DNA from: CAVVJA01 sp963801715
Lineage (GTDB): Bacteria > Actinomycetota > Actinomycetes > Mycobacteriales > Jatrophihabitantaceae
Length of the DNA stretch: 64,000 nucleotides
Direction of reading: 5' to 3'
NCBI GenBank assembly: GCA_963801715.1
Contig: CAWDGB010000001.1
Coordinates: 161,784 to 225,783, forward strand
The notes beneath the pieces are model-generated. The model was given only the letters and a program-made list of their open reading frames with translations, did no database searches and was not told the origin of the DNA. Both the position numbers and the translations under genes were made by a program. Below, in pieces: positions 1-8,612 of this stretch; positions within the stretch are counted from its first letter, which is position 1; every line of letters starts with the position of its first letter.

Positions 1-2
1 TT

Positions 3-794
3 GTCCAGCTTCGGGTCCCGCAACTTATGGACAAACTGATCGCGGCTCGGGAGATGGGCCCGATGGTGTTGGTCATGCCAGCGATCAATCCGTTGAGGAG
101 CAACCACTGGCAGGAGTGCACGGACGGCCCGCGGGGCCTGGACGACACCTATTTATCGACAGACGTCCGGACAATCATCCGGGCCCGGTACCGAGTGAGC
201 ACCGACCCAGCGGAATGGGGTTTGCTGGGGTATTCCTCTGGCGGCTACTGCGCCGCGAATCTCGCGCTGCGCCATCGAGCCATGTTCGGTGCGGCGGCGA
301 TCCTGGACGGCTACTTCCGAGCGAAGGACGGTCCGGCCGGAACGGCGCTCGGTGGCAAACCGGCCCTCGAAGATGCCAACAGCCCACTAACGATCGCGCG
401 ATCGCTCCGCCCTGACACCGCGCCGATGCCGGCGTTCTGGATATCCGTCGGAACCGGAGATCGTACGAGCCTGGCGTTCGACAAGGCCTTCGTATCGGCG
501 CTCGAGCGGACCGTCAAGGTGACTTCGATCCTGCAGCCGGGCGGCCGTCATGACTTCTACACCTTCGCCCACGAACTCCCGCCGGCGCTCACCTGGTCCT
601 GGCCGCAGCTCGCTGCTCCTGGCCTGCAACGGGCGTTCCCACTGACATCGTCGCCGACAGTGATCGATCTTGCGCCCATACAAGAGCCCCGCAGTCCAGT
701 GGCAGCCCGTTGCCCGAGGGCAAGCTCCCACCCGAAGGCGGCAAAGCGGGCAACCACGCCACCCGCACGATTGACGACTTCCTGCCGTTCGTGA
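3..794 (+). CDS. Alpha/beta hydrolase (esterase-type), 5' end outside window
   Basis: The frame is open to the left edge of the window, so the N-terminus is missing. The visible part has the nucleophile elbow GYSSGG (a GxSxG motif) followed by an Ala-rich helix, then a GTGD segment that could carry the acidic residue, and GGRHDF, which fits the catalytic histidine. This is the layout of the esterase D-like, alpha/beta hydrolase-fold proteins of actinobacteria, which are usually membrane-anchored or secreted and hydrolyse esters. The last 60 residues after the PQLAAP segment are low-complexity and unlike the family, so the C-terminal tail may be read-through after a lost stop. The substrate cannot be inferred. 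Confidence 0.7.
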   Translation, partial: VQLRVPQLMDKLIAAREMGPMVLVMPAINPLRSNHWQECTDGPRGLDDTYLSTDVRTIIRARYRVSTDPAEWGLLGYSSGGYCAANLALRHRAMFGAAAILDGYFRAKDGPAGTALGGKPALEDANSPLTIARSLRPDTAPMPAFWISVGTGDRTSLAFDKAFVSALERTVKVTSILQPGGRHDFYTFAHELPPALTWSWPQLAAPGLQRAFPLTSSPTVIDLAPIQEPRSPVAARCPRASSHPKAAKRATTPPARLTTSCRS

Positions 795-941
795 GCCGGG
801 CCTTCCGGGGGCCGCCGGGTTAGCCGCAACGAGAGGTATCGGCCGTCACACCCGCGGAAAGCCCGGTCCCGACGGCGATGCACGATGTCATCGCCGCCGG
901 GCCGTCGCACGGTGCTGCCGAACGACAGCGATCGGGCGCTG

Positions 942-1286
942 TCAGCCTTCGTCAGCAGCTTCCGCCTCGGCCTCAGCCTCGGCTTCGGCGATGGCCAGGT
1001 CGATCATGAAGCCGAGTGCCTGCGTAATGTTTGCCGATGCCGACACGACTTGGGGCGTCCCCACGATGGGCGCGATGGCAACCAGAAGGCCCTGCACGTC
1101 CTCGAGCGTGATCCCGACATCGGCGGCAGTTCCCGCATTCAACACATATGACACCGGGGGCGCGCCGACCGCGACCAACGCGGCGAGGCGGACGAGCATG
1201 TGCTCGCGCGCCGGCAACGAGCCGCGTTCGATGGATACCGCAGTCATCTCGGCGAGGGCGGAGAGGACGGGGGTTTCTTCGGTCAT
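942..1286 (-). CDS. Carboxymuconolactone decarboxylase (CMD) family protein
   Basis: This is a 114-residue all-helical protein with the CMD-domain pattern: an N-terminal helix, the segment PAREHMLVRLAALVAVGAP, then a GITLEDVQGLLVAIAPIVG helix pair. It lacks the CxxC pair of AhpD-type alkylhydroperoxidases, so it is closer to the non-redox CMD proteins of actinobacteria whose role is unknown. The C-terminus is a short EAEAEAEAEA acidic repeat, matching an imperfect hexanucleotide repeat in the DNA. It starts with ATG at 1286. It is convergent with the truncated hydrolase and divergent from the aminotransferase. Confidence 0.75.
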   Translation of the reverse strand: MTEETPVLSALAEMTAVSIERGSLPAREHMLVRLAALVAVGAPPVSYVLNAGTAADVGITLEDVQGLLVAIAPIVGTPQVVSASANITQALGFMIDLAIAEAEAEAEAEAADEG

Positions 1287-1572
1287 CTGGCTTGTCCCTA
1301 TCGGTCAGGCACCGCGCGGAGCGCGACGACGGTCGTGGCCGGCTGGACGCCGGCTTAGACATCTTTGCGTATGATCACCAGCCGCGCATCATCCAAATCA
1401 CGTGAACGCAGGTGCGGTTAGCCAGCCAGACCGACGAGCTTCCAACCGCTCGGCCAGGACCAGCCATTGCTCGCGTTCTGCAAGATATTGCGGAACGACA
1501 TCTGCTGCCCGCGCCGCCCAGAATCGGGTCGCGTCTGCGGAGCGCGATTCACTCCACGGATACGTTGGGGCA

Positions 1573-2778
1573 GTGACCGCCCGACGACTCGGTACCCCCA
1601 CCGCAGACATCCGCGACGCTCGCCTCCTGTTCCCTGCGACGACCAACCGGGCGTACTTCAACACCGCTGCGGTAGGACTCGCCAGCGGCCGGCTCGCGGA
1701 GACCTACCACCGGTTCGTTGACGAGTGGGCGTCCGTCGGCCTCGACTTCCCCCGGGCGGAGCGGTCAGCCGAGAACGCCCGATCAGCGGTGGCCCGGCTG
1801 ATGGGGGCCGACGTCTCGGACATTGCGCTGATTCCTTCGGTGTCGTCGGCAGCGGGACTGGTTGCCGCGCAGTTCGGTCAAGCCCGTCCGGGTGACAACG
1901 TCGTGATTGGGCAACGGGAGTACAGCTCCAACCACTTCCCCTGGCGTCAGCTGGTCGACAAGGGATACGAGGTGCGGCAAGTCCCGTTCCGTAATGGCGG
2001 CCTCGAACCCGAGGATGTCGGCGAGCGCATAAACCTGAGCACGAAGCTAGTCGCGTTCAGCGGCGTGCAATCCGCGACCGGCCACCGTTCCGATATTTCG
2101 GCGATCAGCCACCTCGCTCGAAACGTCGGGGCGATTGTGTTCGTTGATGGCTCGCAGCTCGTCGGCGCACTCCCAGTTGCCCACGAATTGCCGCGCGTCG
2201 ATGTACTGGTGGCACCGGACCACAAGTTTCTCCTCAACGCTGGCCGTGGTATGGGCTATTGCTACCTCTCGCCAGCGGTGCAACGGCAATTCACCCCGAT
2301 CAACGCCGGCTGGAGAGCCGGCGCGGTGCCACTGGAGAGCTTCTTCGGCCCAGAGATGAGGTTGTCAACGACCGCATCCCGTTTCGACAACTCGATCAGT
2401 TGGCTCGCCGCAACGGGCAACGAGACCGCGCTCACCATCTTCGACGACTTCGGGCCGGAGACCGTCTACGCACGCAATCACGAGCTCACGACCACGCTCC
2501 GGGCTGCCCTCGCTGAGGCGGGGTGCGCTCCCGCGGACATGCCGGAGAACAACCGGAGCACGATCGTCACAATCCCTCTCGGCGACCTCGAACTCTTGCG
2601 AGTCGTCAGCGCGTTGTCCGGACAGGGAGTCATCGTCGCGGCGCGGGACGGGAACCTCCGCATCTCGATCCACTTCTACAACCACGAGGACGACATTCGT
2701 CGCTTGGCCACGACGCTCGGAACAGCGGTGCGAGAGAGATCGATTCTGGCTGACCACCTTTATCAGGGTGTGACTTGA
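1573..2778 (+). CDS. Aminotransferase class V-fold PLP-dependent enzyme
   Basis: This is a fold-type I PLP enzyme of the NifS/isopenicillin-epimerase class. The start NRAYFNTAAVGLAS is the usual N-terminal substrate loop. The central part has the DGSQLVG cofactor Asp region, and PDHKFLLNAGRGMGY carries the Schiff-base lysine after His. I chose GTG at 1573 because it gives about 401 residues, the usual family length. The 57 residues upstream in the same frame are Arg/Ser-rich and unlike the family. The active-site Cys loop of true cysteine desulfurases is not evident, so desulfurase activity should not be assumed. The 3' end overlaps the convergent secreted-protein gene by 16 bp. Confidence 0.85.
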   Translation: MTARRLGTPTADIRDARLLFPATTNRAYFNTAAVGLASGRLAETYHRFVDEWASVGLDFPRAERSAENARSAVARLMGADVSDIALIPSVSSAAGLVAAQFGQARPGDNVVIGQREYSSNHFPWRQLVDKGYEVRQVPFRNGGLEPEDVGERINLSTKLVAFSGVQSATGHRSDISAISHLARNVGAIVFVDGSQLVGALPVAHELPRVDVLVAPDHKFLLNAGRGMGYCYLSPAVQRQFTPINAGWRAGAVPLESFFGPEMRLSTTASRFDNSISWLAATGNETALTIFDDFGPETVYARNHELTTTLRAALAEAGCAPADMPENNRSTIVTIPLGDLELLRVVSALSGQGVIVAARDGNLRISIHFYNHEDDIRRLATTLGTAVRERSILADHLYQGVT

Positions 2779-3395
2779 CGCAACGGGCCGTTCGTGTCGG
2801 GGAACTGGCGCGTGCTCAACGCCTGCGGGCCTGCGTTGTGGTCCCCGTTGAACGGCGTGACGACGTTGGCGCAGCCGGCCGCGGCCGCGTCTGTGGACGA
2901 GTTGAACCAGACTCCGATGTGATACTCGTGCACCGGAGCGAACGGCGGATTCGTGGCAGCGTCTGGGAACGGTCGATCGTGCACAGAGGGTGCCGGGCCA
3001 GACCCGGGCGCGACCGTGAAGGTCTCGATGCTGAAGCGACCCACGAAGACTCCGTGTGCGTTTCCGCCGCCGTTCGTTTGCAGGTCCCCCTGATACCACG
3101 AGACACCGAACGGCGCGTTGGGCAATTGGTTGACGAACACGTCGAAATCCGTGTTCCTCGGTAGGCCGTGAGCGTCGATGGTCATGACCTCGACTGGGCC
3201 CTGGTTTCTGATCCGGACGACTGCATCAGCGGTTGTCAGGCATCCGGCATTGAGCGACGCCGCCGACCGAACGAGCGGAAAGACCGCACGATCATGCGAC
3301 GGGCTAGCCGCCGTCGCCGCAGCCGTCATTCCACCGGTCGCGAGGGCCGCTGCGCCGAACAGGGCACCACCGAACCGCAGGCTCTTCTTGTTCAT
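2763..3395 (-). CDS. Secreted protein of unknown function
   Basis: A 210-residue protein starting MNKKSLRFGGALFGAAALA, a clear Sec signal peptide with likely cleavage near TAAATAAS. An AGGAGG ribosome site sits just upstream of the ATG at 3395, so the longer upstream reading is rejected. The mature part is a beta-rich domain with segments such as GPVEVMTIDAHGLPRNTDFDVFV and two cysteines that could form a disulfide. No catalytic motif is recognised. It is divergent from the ECF sigma gene, and a GGAAC-type promoter faces it, so it is a candidate member of that sigma factor's regulon. Confidence 0.75.
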   Translation of the reverse strand: MNKKSLRFGGALFGAAALATGGMTAAATAASPSHDRAVFPLVRSAASLNAGCLTTADAVVRIRNQGPVEVMTIDAHGLPRNTDFDVFVNQLPNAPFGVSWYQGDLQTNGGGNAHGVFVGRFSIETFTVAPGSGPAPSVHDRPFPDAATNPPFAPVHEYHIGVWFNSSTDAAAAGCANVVTPFNGDHNAGPQALSTRQFPDTNGPLRQVTP

Positions 3396-3435
3396 GCTTA
3401 CCTCCTGATGGGTTGGGAACAGGTCAGATGCGGTA

Positions 3436-3464
3436 CGTACGCACGCAGCATCCCGACCGGTTCC
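3436..3464 (-). promoter_or_regulatory. ECF-type promoter for the secreted protein gene
   Basis: On the minus strand GGAAC (3464-3460) is followed after 18 bases by CGTACG (3441-3436), about 40 bp upstream of the ATG at 3395. GGAAC as a -35 and CGT as a -10 are typical of ECF sigma factors. The spacing is one or two bases longer than usual. Confidence 0.4.
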
Positions 3465-3477
3465 CGGACGACCTGTG

Positions 3478-3505
3478 GGAACCGCAGCGGCAAATGCTGC
3501 GTATC
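3478..3505 (+). promoter_or_regulatory. ECF-type promoter for the sigma/anti-sigma operon
   Basis: GGAAC (3478-3482), a 17-base spacer and CGTATC (3500-3505) form a good ECF promoter about 80 bp upstream of the preferred sigma start at 3583. This implies autoregulation. It also argues against any translation start near 3475, because that would lie upstream of the transcript. Confidence 0.55.
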
Positions 3506-3582
3506 TAGTGGTGTATGACAATGCGGCGGGCGTCCTTGAACGCGATAGTCGACCGTTGGGCTGGCCCGCCGGTGCACCCGCC

Positions 3583-4227
3583 GTGACCAGGGGTAGCGTC
3601 ATTACGGTGGGGGGCGACGCCCAATTGGCCGCACAATTCGCCGCTGGCGATCCGGATGCGGTGCGCGCGGTGTATCAGACCTATAGCCGCCTGGTTTATT
3701 CCGTTGCGTTCAAGGTGCTTGGCGACGTCGGCCTTGCGGAAGACGCCACACAGCAGACGTTCGTGCAGGCCTGGCGCGCGGCCGGCAGCTATGACCCGAC
3801 CCGGGCGCTCGGGCCGTGGCTCGCCTCGATCGCGCGGCGCGCAGCGATCGACGTCTACCGCCGGACCCGACGTCATCAGACGCAGTACGGCCTCGATTCC
3901 GTCGATGCTGCGCTGTCCAGTCCACCGCCCTCCGCCGAGCAGATCTACGAGGTGTGGGAAGTCCGCCGTGCCATCGACGCCCTGCCGGCCGACGATCGCG
4001 AACTCGTTCGGCTTCAGCACTTCCTAGGCCTCAGCCATGCCGAAATAGCAGATCGCCTGGATATCCCGGTCGGCACCGTGAAGTCGCGCACGTTCCGAGT
4101 GCACCGCCGGTTGGTTGGCATGCTGGGCCACCTTCGGGGTGATACCGACGATGCCGTCGTGGGAATCGACCATTCGCCGGCGCAGCATTCTCAAACAAAC
4201 GCAAAGGAGGTGATACCTGATGAGTGA
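3583..4227 (+). CDS. RNA polymerase ECF sigma factor
   Basis: This is a group 4 sigma-70 factor with region 2 (LAEDATQQTFVQAWRAAG, then LGPWLASIARRAAIDVYRR) and region 4 (DALPADDRELVRLQHFLGLSHAEIADRLDIPVGTVKSR), about 214 residues from GTG at 3583. GTG at 3607 is an alternative start. It directs core RNA polymerase to GGAAC/CGT-type promoters. It overlaps the following anti-sigma gene by 8 bp, so the two are translationally coupled. The paired membrane anti-sigma and the divergent secreted protein suggest an envelope-stress or redox response, but the signal cannot be told from the sequence. Confidence 0.9.
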   Translation: MTRGSVITVGGDAQLAAQFAAGDPDAVRAVYQTYSRLVYSVAFKVLGDVGLAEDATQQTFVQAWRAAGSYDPTRALGPWLASIARRAAIDVYRRTRRHQTQYGLDSVDAALSSPPPSAEQIYEVWEVRRAIDALPADDRELVRLQHFLGLSHAEIADRLDIPVGTVKSRTFRVHRRLVGMLGHLRGDTDDAVVGIDHSPAQHSQTNAKEVIPDE

Positions 4228-4918
4228 CGAGGACCGCATCGCCTACCTCGCCGGAGACACCGGTGTCTCGCTGGATCCTGCCGAGTTGGCCGAGATGGAA
4301 AAGATACGAATCGCTTTGGCCGACGAAGCTAGCTGGGTCGAACCCGACGCCAGTTTGGAGCAGCGCATCATCGAGGCCGTTACGGCGGACGTCGCCTCGG
4401 CGCGGTCGCACCCTGCGGAGACCTCGAGGCCACCCAGCCAGCCACCAGTAGTGACGCACATCGCTCACCACAGATCGCGGCGGATGCGTTACAGCATCAT
4501 CGGTATCGCAGCGGCGATCGTTCTCGCAGTAGGCCTCGCGGTCGGGCTCACCGTGGGTCTTTCCGGTCAAGGCAGCCGGGCCGTAGCCTATTCGGCGTCC
4601 CTGACCGGTACGCAGCTGGAACCGAGCGCGTCGGGAACGGCTGCGCTTACCCGAACCCAGAGCGGATGGCGGATTCACGTCAAAGCGACGGGGCTTCCGC
4701 GCCGAGACAACGGTCAGTACTACGAAGCGTGGCTCAAGAACTCCGCCGGGGTCGTCGTGCCGATCGGCACTTTCAACGAGGGCGCGGATGTCACGCTGTG
4801 GGCGGGCGTCCCACCCAGCAGCTTCCCGACCCTGACGATCACGCGGCAAACCGTCGAAGGCGGTCCCGCTTCATCTGGGCAGGTCGTTCTCGTGGGCACC
4901 ACCGAACCTGACAACTGA
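4220..4918 (+). CDS. Membrane anti-sigma factor (RskA-like)
   Basis: A 232-residue protein. The N-terminal cytoplasmic helices (DEDRIAYLAGDTGVSLDPAE, LEQRIIEAV) would bind the sigma factor. A single transmembrane segment lies at about residues 92-115 (YSIIGIAAAIVLAVGLAVGL). The extracytoplasmic domain contains NGQYYEAWLKNSAGVVVPIGTF, the hallmark of the RskA-type C-terminal domain. No zinc-binding HxxxCxxC motif is visible, so it is not of the ZAS type. The ribosome site is strong (AAAGGAGGTG) and overlaps the end of the sigma gene. It is presumed inactive when cleaved by regulated proteolysis, as known for this family. Confidence 0.85.
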   Translation: MSDEDRIAYLAGDTGVSLDPAELAEMEKIRIALADEASWVEPDASLEQRIIEAVTADVASARSHPAETSRPPSQPPVVTHIAHHRSRRMRYSIIGIAAAIVLAVGLAVGLTVGLSGQGSRAVAYSASLTGTQLEPSASGTAALTRTQSGWRIHVKATGLPRRDNGQYYEAWLKNSAGVVVPIGTFNEGADVTLWAGVPPSSFPTLTITRQTVEGGPASSGQVVLVGTTEPDN

Positions 4919-4942
4919 GCCGACAGCTCGGTCTCGTCGGCT
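4918..4942. terminator. Weak bidirectional hairpin between convergent genes
   Basis: AGCCGAC (4918-4924) and GTCGGCT (4936-4942) form a 7-bp stem between the stop of the anti-sigma gene and the stop of the convergent small membrane protein. There is no U-tract. Confidence 0.3.
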
Positions 4943-5075
4943 ATCTGCGGTTGAGCACCAGCGACACTAGGAATACCACGAATACGGCAATGGCGATCCA
5001 CCACAGCACATGAATCGCGAACCCGAGGCCGCCAAGCAGTAAAGCCAGCAGCAGCAGAATGATCACGAGTACCAT
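4941..5075 (-). CDS. Small hydrophobic membrane protein
   Basis: A 44-residue protein beginning MVLVIILLLLALLLGGLGF and ending with VLNRR, two transmembrane helices joined by a short turn. The ATG at 5075 is preceded by GAGAGGGG, so it is preferred over an in-frame start 69 bases upstream. Short proteins of this kind are common in actinobacteria (DUF5670-like) and have no assigned function. Confidence 0.7.
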   Translation of the reverse strand: MVLVIILLLLALLLGGLGFAIHVLWWIAIAVFVVFLVSLVLNRR

Positions 5076-5203
5076 GTTGGTCCCCTCTCGGGCTGCCCCG
5101 ACCAGCGTCAACGCCGCTGTGATACCCCATGAGGGCGAACCCAAAACGCCGATACGGCGATCGCATCATTCGCCGGGCCGGCCCGAGACTCGGATCGTCG
5201 TCG

Positions 5204-6079
5204 CTAGTGTCCTGCAGCACCAATCCATCGCTGGCCCAGCTCGGCTGTCCACTCGGCCACCAGTTGAGGCGCCGGCGGTGGTTCCGCGACCACGACAACC
5301 TCTCTCACGCCAAGCGCCGCCAAGGCTGGCAGGTCCTTCGGTTCAGTCGGCTTGGTGAAGGGGGCGATCACGATCTCGAGCTCGGACGGGTCACGGCCGT
5401 GCTCCGCGCAGAGTCGCCGCAGCACCTGGACCCGTTCAGCGGTTTCCGTCGGCGACAGGTTGAAGCCATACCATCCGTCACCCCACCGCGCGACTCGGGC
5501 CAAGGCGGCGTCGCTGTTTCCGCCGAGAAGTATCGGTATCTGGCCAGCATCCGGTTTGGGGTAGCAACGAACGGAATCGAAACTGACGAATTCTCCGCTA
5601 TAGGTGGCCACGTCGTCAGCCCACAGCCGGCGCATTGCGGCTACGTATTCTGCGGTGCGAGCGGACCGCCGCGCAAAAGGCACACCCAACGCAGCGAATT
5701 CCTCGGCCGACCAGCCGATTCCGACGCCAAGTGCCACTCGGCCGCCGGACAACCGATCCAGGGAAGCGGCCTGCTTCGCCACGAGAACCGGATTGTGCTC
5801 GGGCAGCAACAGCACGCCGGTCGCCACGCGAATGGTCTGGGTAACCGCAGCGGCAATGCTCAGCGCGATCAGCGGATCCAGCCAGTCGGCATCGCTGGGA
5901 ACGGCAAGTTGCCCGTCCTCGGCGTAGGGATAGCGAGATGTCGGCCGATCGACGAGAATGACATGTTCGCCGGCCCACAACGAGGCAAATCCGGCTGCCT
6001 CTGCGGACGTGGCGATGGCCCGGAGCACTGCCGGCTGAGCGCCAGGTCCGATGCCGATGGCAGCCAGACCTACTCGCAT
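5204..6079 (-). CDS. LLM class F420-dependent oxidoreductase
   Basis: A 291-residue luciferase-like monooxygenase of the TIGR03619 type. Features seen: the N-terminal strand MRVGLAAIGIGPG, ASLWAGEHVI, the TGVLLLPEHNPVLVAKQAAS segment, LSGGRVALGVGIGWSAEEF (the cofactor-phosphate loop) and IPILLGGNSDAALARVARWGDGW near the C-terminus. Such TIM-barrel enzymes use reduced F420 or FMN to reduce or oxidise small molecules. A GGGAGGG ribosome site precedes the ATG. It stands alone between a small membrane protein and the stressosome operon. A second, frameshifted member of the superfamily lies at 25415-26351. Confidence 0.88.
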   Translation of the reverse strand: MRVGLAAIGIGPGAQPAVLRAIATSAEAAGFASLWAGEHVILVDRPTSRYPYAEDGQLAVPSDADWLDPLIALSIAAAVTQTIRVATGVLLLPEHNPVLVAKQAASLDRLSGGRVALGVGIGWSAEEFAALGVPFARRSARTAEYVAAMRRLWADDVATYSGEFVSFDSVRCYPKPDAGQIPILLGGNSDAALARVARWGDGWYGFNLSPTETAERVQVLRRLCAEHGRDPSELEIVIAPFTKPTEPKDLPALAALGVREVVVVAEPPPAPQLVAEWTAELGQRWIGAAGH

Positions 6080-6301
6080 GGTGGCCCTCCCTAGTGTCGC
6101 CGCTGCCGGACGCCGGTTCGGACGCTCGATGTCCCGCCGCTATCGACAGGTTGATGCCCCCGGCCCGTCTCCGCCGTCCTCGCAGCCGGCGTCCTCGGGA
6201 CAACGTGACCCGGGCGGTCGCCTCTAGGCTGGCCCGGCCGCGGGTGAATCGCGTGCTGCTAGCCTGCGCTGGGGCGTCCGTGGCTCGAGGGGGAGGTAGT
6301 G

Positions 6302-7198
6302 ATGGCGATGAGATCGAGCCCCGAACCGACTGCGGTAAGCGACCGGTCGAGCGAGGGCTTGTTGCCGGAGCTGGTCGAGCATCTCCGGCAAAACCGCACT
6401 GTGCTGCGCGAGGAATGGGCGCGCCGCATAACTGACGCGCGGTTACTGACGGCGATGACTCCGGAGGAGATCTTCTCGGAGGCCACGTCGGTCTACGACA
6501 ACTACGTCGAGGTTCTCGAGACGGGAAGCGTCGAGGCGCTGCAGGACTACGCGCGCAACCTGTCTGAACGAATCATCCCCCGGGGCGTGGAGACCGATGA
6601 GGTTCTCGGCATCGTGCTACTGCTGCGGGACGTGCTGGCCCGCTCACTGTTCGAGAAGTATCAAACTGATTTCGACCTGCTCAACCGAGTGCTTGACGCG
6701 TACGAGCCGGCCGCGAACCGCATCGCCAATACGGTGGGCGTGAGCTTCGTTCAAGAGCGGGAACGCATCATTCGCCAGCAGCAGGAGGCCATTCGCGAGC
6801 TGTCAACACCGGTACTCCAGGTGCGGGAACGGCTGCTCATCCTCCCGATCATCGGGGTACTAGACGGACAACGGGCCCGGCAGCTCACCGAGCAGCTGCT
6901 GCGCGCCATCCGCGCGAACCGCGCGAAAGTCGTCGTCATCGATATCACCGGTGTGCCCGCGATTGACTCGACCGTGGCGAATCACCTGGTCCAGACGGTG
7001 GAAGCCTCGGGCCTGATGGGCGCGAACGTGATCATCACGGGACTCTCGTCCGAGATTGCCCTTACCTTGGTAACGATTGGCGTCGACTTGTCGAAGATGA
7101 ACGCGGTCGGCGACCTGCAAGGTGGCATCGAGGAGGCCGAGCGGCTGTTGGGATACGAGGTCACCCGATCGGGTGAGCCGGCCCTCGATATCCGCTGA
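6302..7198 (+). CDS. rsbR: RsbR-type stressosome sensor (STAS domain)
   Basis: About 298 residues. The N-terminal 160 residues form a helical non-heme-globin/RsbR-N type sensor module (RRITDARLLTAMTPEEIFSE and following helices). The C-terminal STAS domain runs from about residue 165, with RLLILPIIGVLDGQRARQL and VVVIDITGVPAIDSTVANHL, where the Ser-Thr pair matches the RsbT phosphorylation region. RsbR and RsbS build the stressosome that holds the kinase RsbT until stress is sensed. GTG at 6299 is possible, but ATG at 6302 lies 5 bases after GGGAGG. It is the first gene of a five-gene cassette, 20 bp from rsbS. Confidence 0.88.
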   Translation: MAMRSSPEPTAVSDRSSEGLLPELVEHLRQNRTVLREEWARRITDARLLTAMTPEEIFSEATSVYDNYVEVLETGSVEALQDYARNLSERIIPRGVETDEVLGIVLLLRDVLARSLFEKYQTDFDLLNRVLDAYEPAANRIANTVGVSFVQERERIIRQQQEAIRELSTPVLQVRERLLILPIIGVLDGQRARQLTEQLLRAIRANRAKVVVIDITGVPAIDSTVANHLVQTVEASGLMGANVIITGLSSEIALTLVTIGVDLSKMNAVGDLQGGIEEAERLLGYEVTRSGEPALDIR

Positions 7199-7218
7199 TC
7201 GAAGGGTCGCGCCGTTCG

Positions 7219-7596
7219 ATGCCCGTCCCAATCCTCAAGCAGGGCACCTACCTGATCGCGACGATCCAGGCCGCATTGAGTGACAGCGACGCACTGCGGC
7301 TGCAAGACGACCTGATGGAACAGGTCGGCCGGTTCCGGTCGAAGGGGATCATCGTCGATGTCACGGCCTTGGACGTGATGGACTCCTTCGCGGCGCGTTC
7401 ATTGCGGACGCTCGCCCACATGACCAGCCTCCGCGGCGCGGACACGGTGATTGTCGGAATCCAACCTGAAGTCGCGTTCGCGATGGTGCAACTGGGTATC
7501 ACGTTCGAGGACATCCAGACCTCGCTTGACCTCGAGGAAGGTCTGGCGTTCTTGAACCGCCGCGCCCCCGACGCAGGTCGACGCGATGGCCGTTGA
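7219..7596 (+). CDS. rsbS: RsbS-type stressosome scaffold, STAS domain
   Basis: A 125-residue single STAS domain. The strand IIVDVTALDVMDSFAARSLR contains the DSFAAR motif, whose serine corresponds to the RsbT-phosphorylated Ser of Bacillus RsbS. The N-terminal ILKQGTYLIATIQAALSD is also typical. Together with RsbR it forms the stressosome core. Its stop overlaps rsbT by 11 bp. Confidence 0.9.
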   Translation: MPVPILKQGTYLIATIQAALSDSDALRLQDDLMEQVGRFRSKGIIVDVTALDVMDSFAARSLRTLAHMTSLRGADTVIVGIQPEVAFAMVQLGITFEDIQTSLDLEEGLAFLNRRAPDAGRRDGR

Positions 7597-7996
7597 CGTG
7601 GCAGTGCCGGTCACGGGATCCGACGACATCGTGGTCGCGCGCCAGGCCGGCCGGGATCTGGCCGAGAGCTTGGGGTTCTCGCTCACCGACATCACGCTCA
7701 TCGCCACTGCGATCTCCGAGTTGGCTCGGAATATCACGAGCTACACCAACGGCGGCGAGGTGCGGCTCCGCACCGTAGACGAACACGGGCGCACCGGTCT
7801 TGTGGTCGAAGCTATCGATTCCGGACCGGGTATCGCCGACGTCGACCGCGCCCTGGAAGACGGCTATTCCACCAGCGCGGGCATGGGTCTAGGGTTGCCG
7901 GGCGCCCGGCGGCTGATGGACGAATTCGAGATCCGTTCGGCCGTCGGTCGGGGCACGACGGTGATCATGAAGAAATGGGCTCCGGCCAGTGTTTGA
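7586..7996 (+). CDS. rsbT: RsbT-type serine kinase (GHKL/HATPase_c)
   Basis: A 136-residue anti-sigma-like ATPase with the N-box SELARNI, the G1 box IDSGPGI and the G2 region GMGLGLPGARRLMDEFEI. RsbT phosphorylates RsbR and RsbS under stress, is released, and then activates the RsbU phosphatase by binding its N-terminal domain. It overlaps rsbS by 11 bp and the phosphatase gene downstream by 8 bp, as in other stressosome operons. Confidence 0.92.
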   Translation: MAVDVAVPVTGSDDIVVARQAGRDLAESLGFSLTDITLIATAISELARNITSYTNGGEVRLRTVDEHGRTGLVVEAIDSGPGIADVDRALEDGYSTSAGMGLGLPGARRLMDEFEIRSAVGRGTTVIMKKWAPASV

Positions 7997-8612
7997 GACC
8001 GGCGTGTCCGGCCCGATCGAGTGGGCTGTCGCCGGGCAGCCGCTGCCGGATGAGGACGAATCCGGTGATGGCTGGGTGGTCGCAGAGACCGTCGGGGCGA
8101 CTCTGTTCGGCGTCATCGACGGACTGGGCCATGGCCACTGGGCCGCAGTCGCGGCTGGCCAAGCGGCGTCGGTTCTACGAGAGAATCCCGCGGAGCCGCT
8201 GAACGCCTTGTTCGTCTTGTGCCACCAAGCATTGAGTGGCACACGCGGAGCGGCAATCACCTTGGGAGTTATCGATCATGCTCAAGCGACTCTGGAGTGG
8301 CTCGGGGTAGGCAACGTGGCCGGCTCCGTGGTGCGCGCGTCGCCCGCGGGCCCAACCGTGCGGTCCAGCGTGATGCTGCGCGGAGGCGTGATCGGTCACC
8401 AACTCTCGGGCGTACTGCGGCCGGAAAAGACCTCGATTCAGCCCGGAGACGTCGTGCTGTTCGGTACCGACGGCTTGAGATCGGGTTTCGACGATCGTCC
8501 CGATCTCAGCCAGTCAGCCGGAGCCCTCGCGCAGGGCATTCTTGCCCGCTGCGCGAAGGGCATCGACGACGCGCTCGTGCTCGTCGCGCGATATCGCTGG
8601 GGGACGCGGTGA
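7989..8612 (+). CDS. rsbX: RsbX-like PP2C serine phosphatase
   Basis: A 207-residue SpoIIE/PP2C phosphatase that is little more than the catalytic domain. VVAETVGATLFGVIDGLGHGHWAA carries the metal-binding Asp-Gly with the following GHG, and VVLFGTDGLRSGF carries the second conserved Asp-Gly. In the known system RsbX dephosphorylates RsbR and RsbS and resets the stressosome. It starts at GTG 7989 inside rsbT, and its stop overlaps the next gene by 4 bp (GTGA). Confidence 0.85.
   Translation: MFETGVSGPIEWAVAGQPLPDEDESGDGWVVAETVGATLFGVIDGLGHGHWAAVAAGQAASVLRENPAEPLNALFVLCHQALSGTRGAAITLGVIDHAQATLEWLGVGNVAGSVVRASPAGPTVRSSVMLRGGVIGHQLSGVLRPEKTSIQPGDVVLFGTDGLRSGFDDRPDLSQSAGALAQGILARCAKGIDDALVLVARYRWGTR

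Noticed and set aside
5129..6094. Plus-strand frame of about 320 codons opposite the LLM oxidoreductase
   Set aside because: The minus strand encodes a complete luciferase-like enzyme; the plus frame has no domain.
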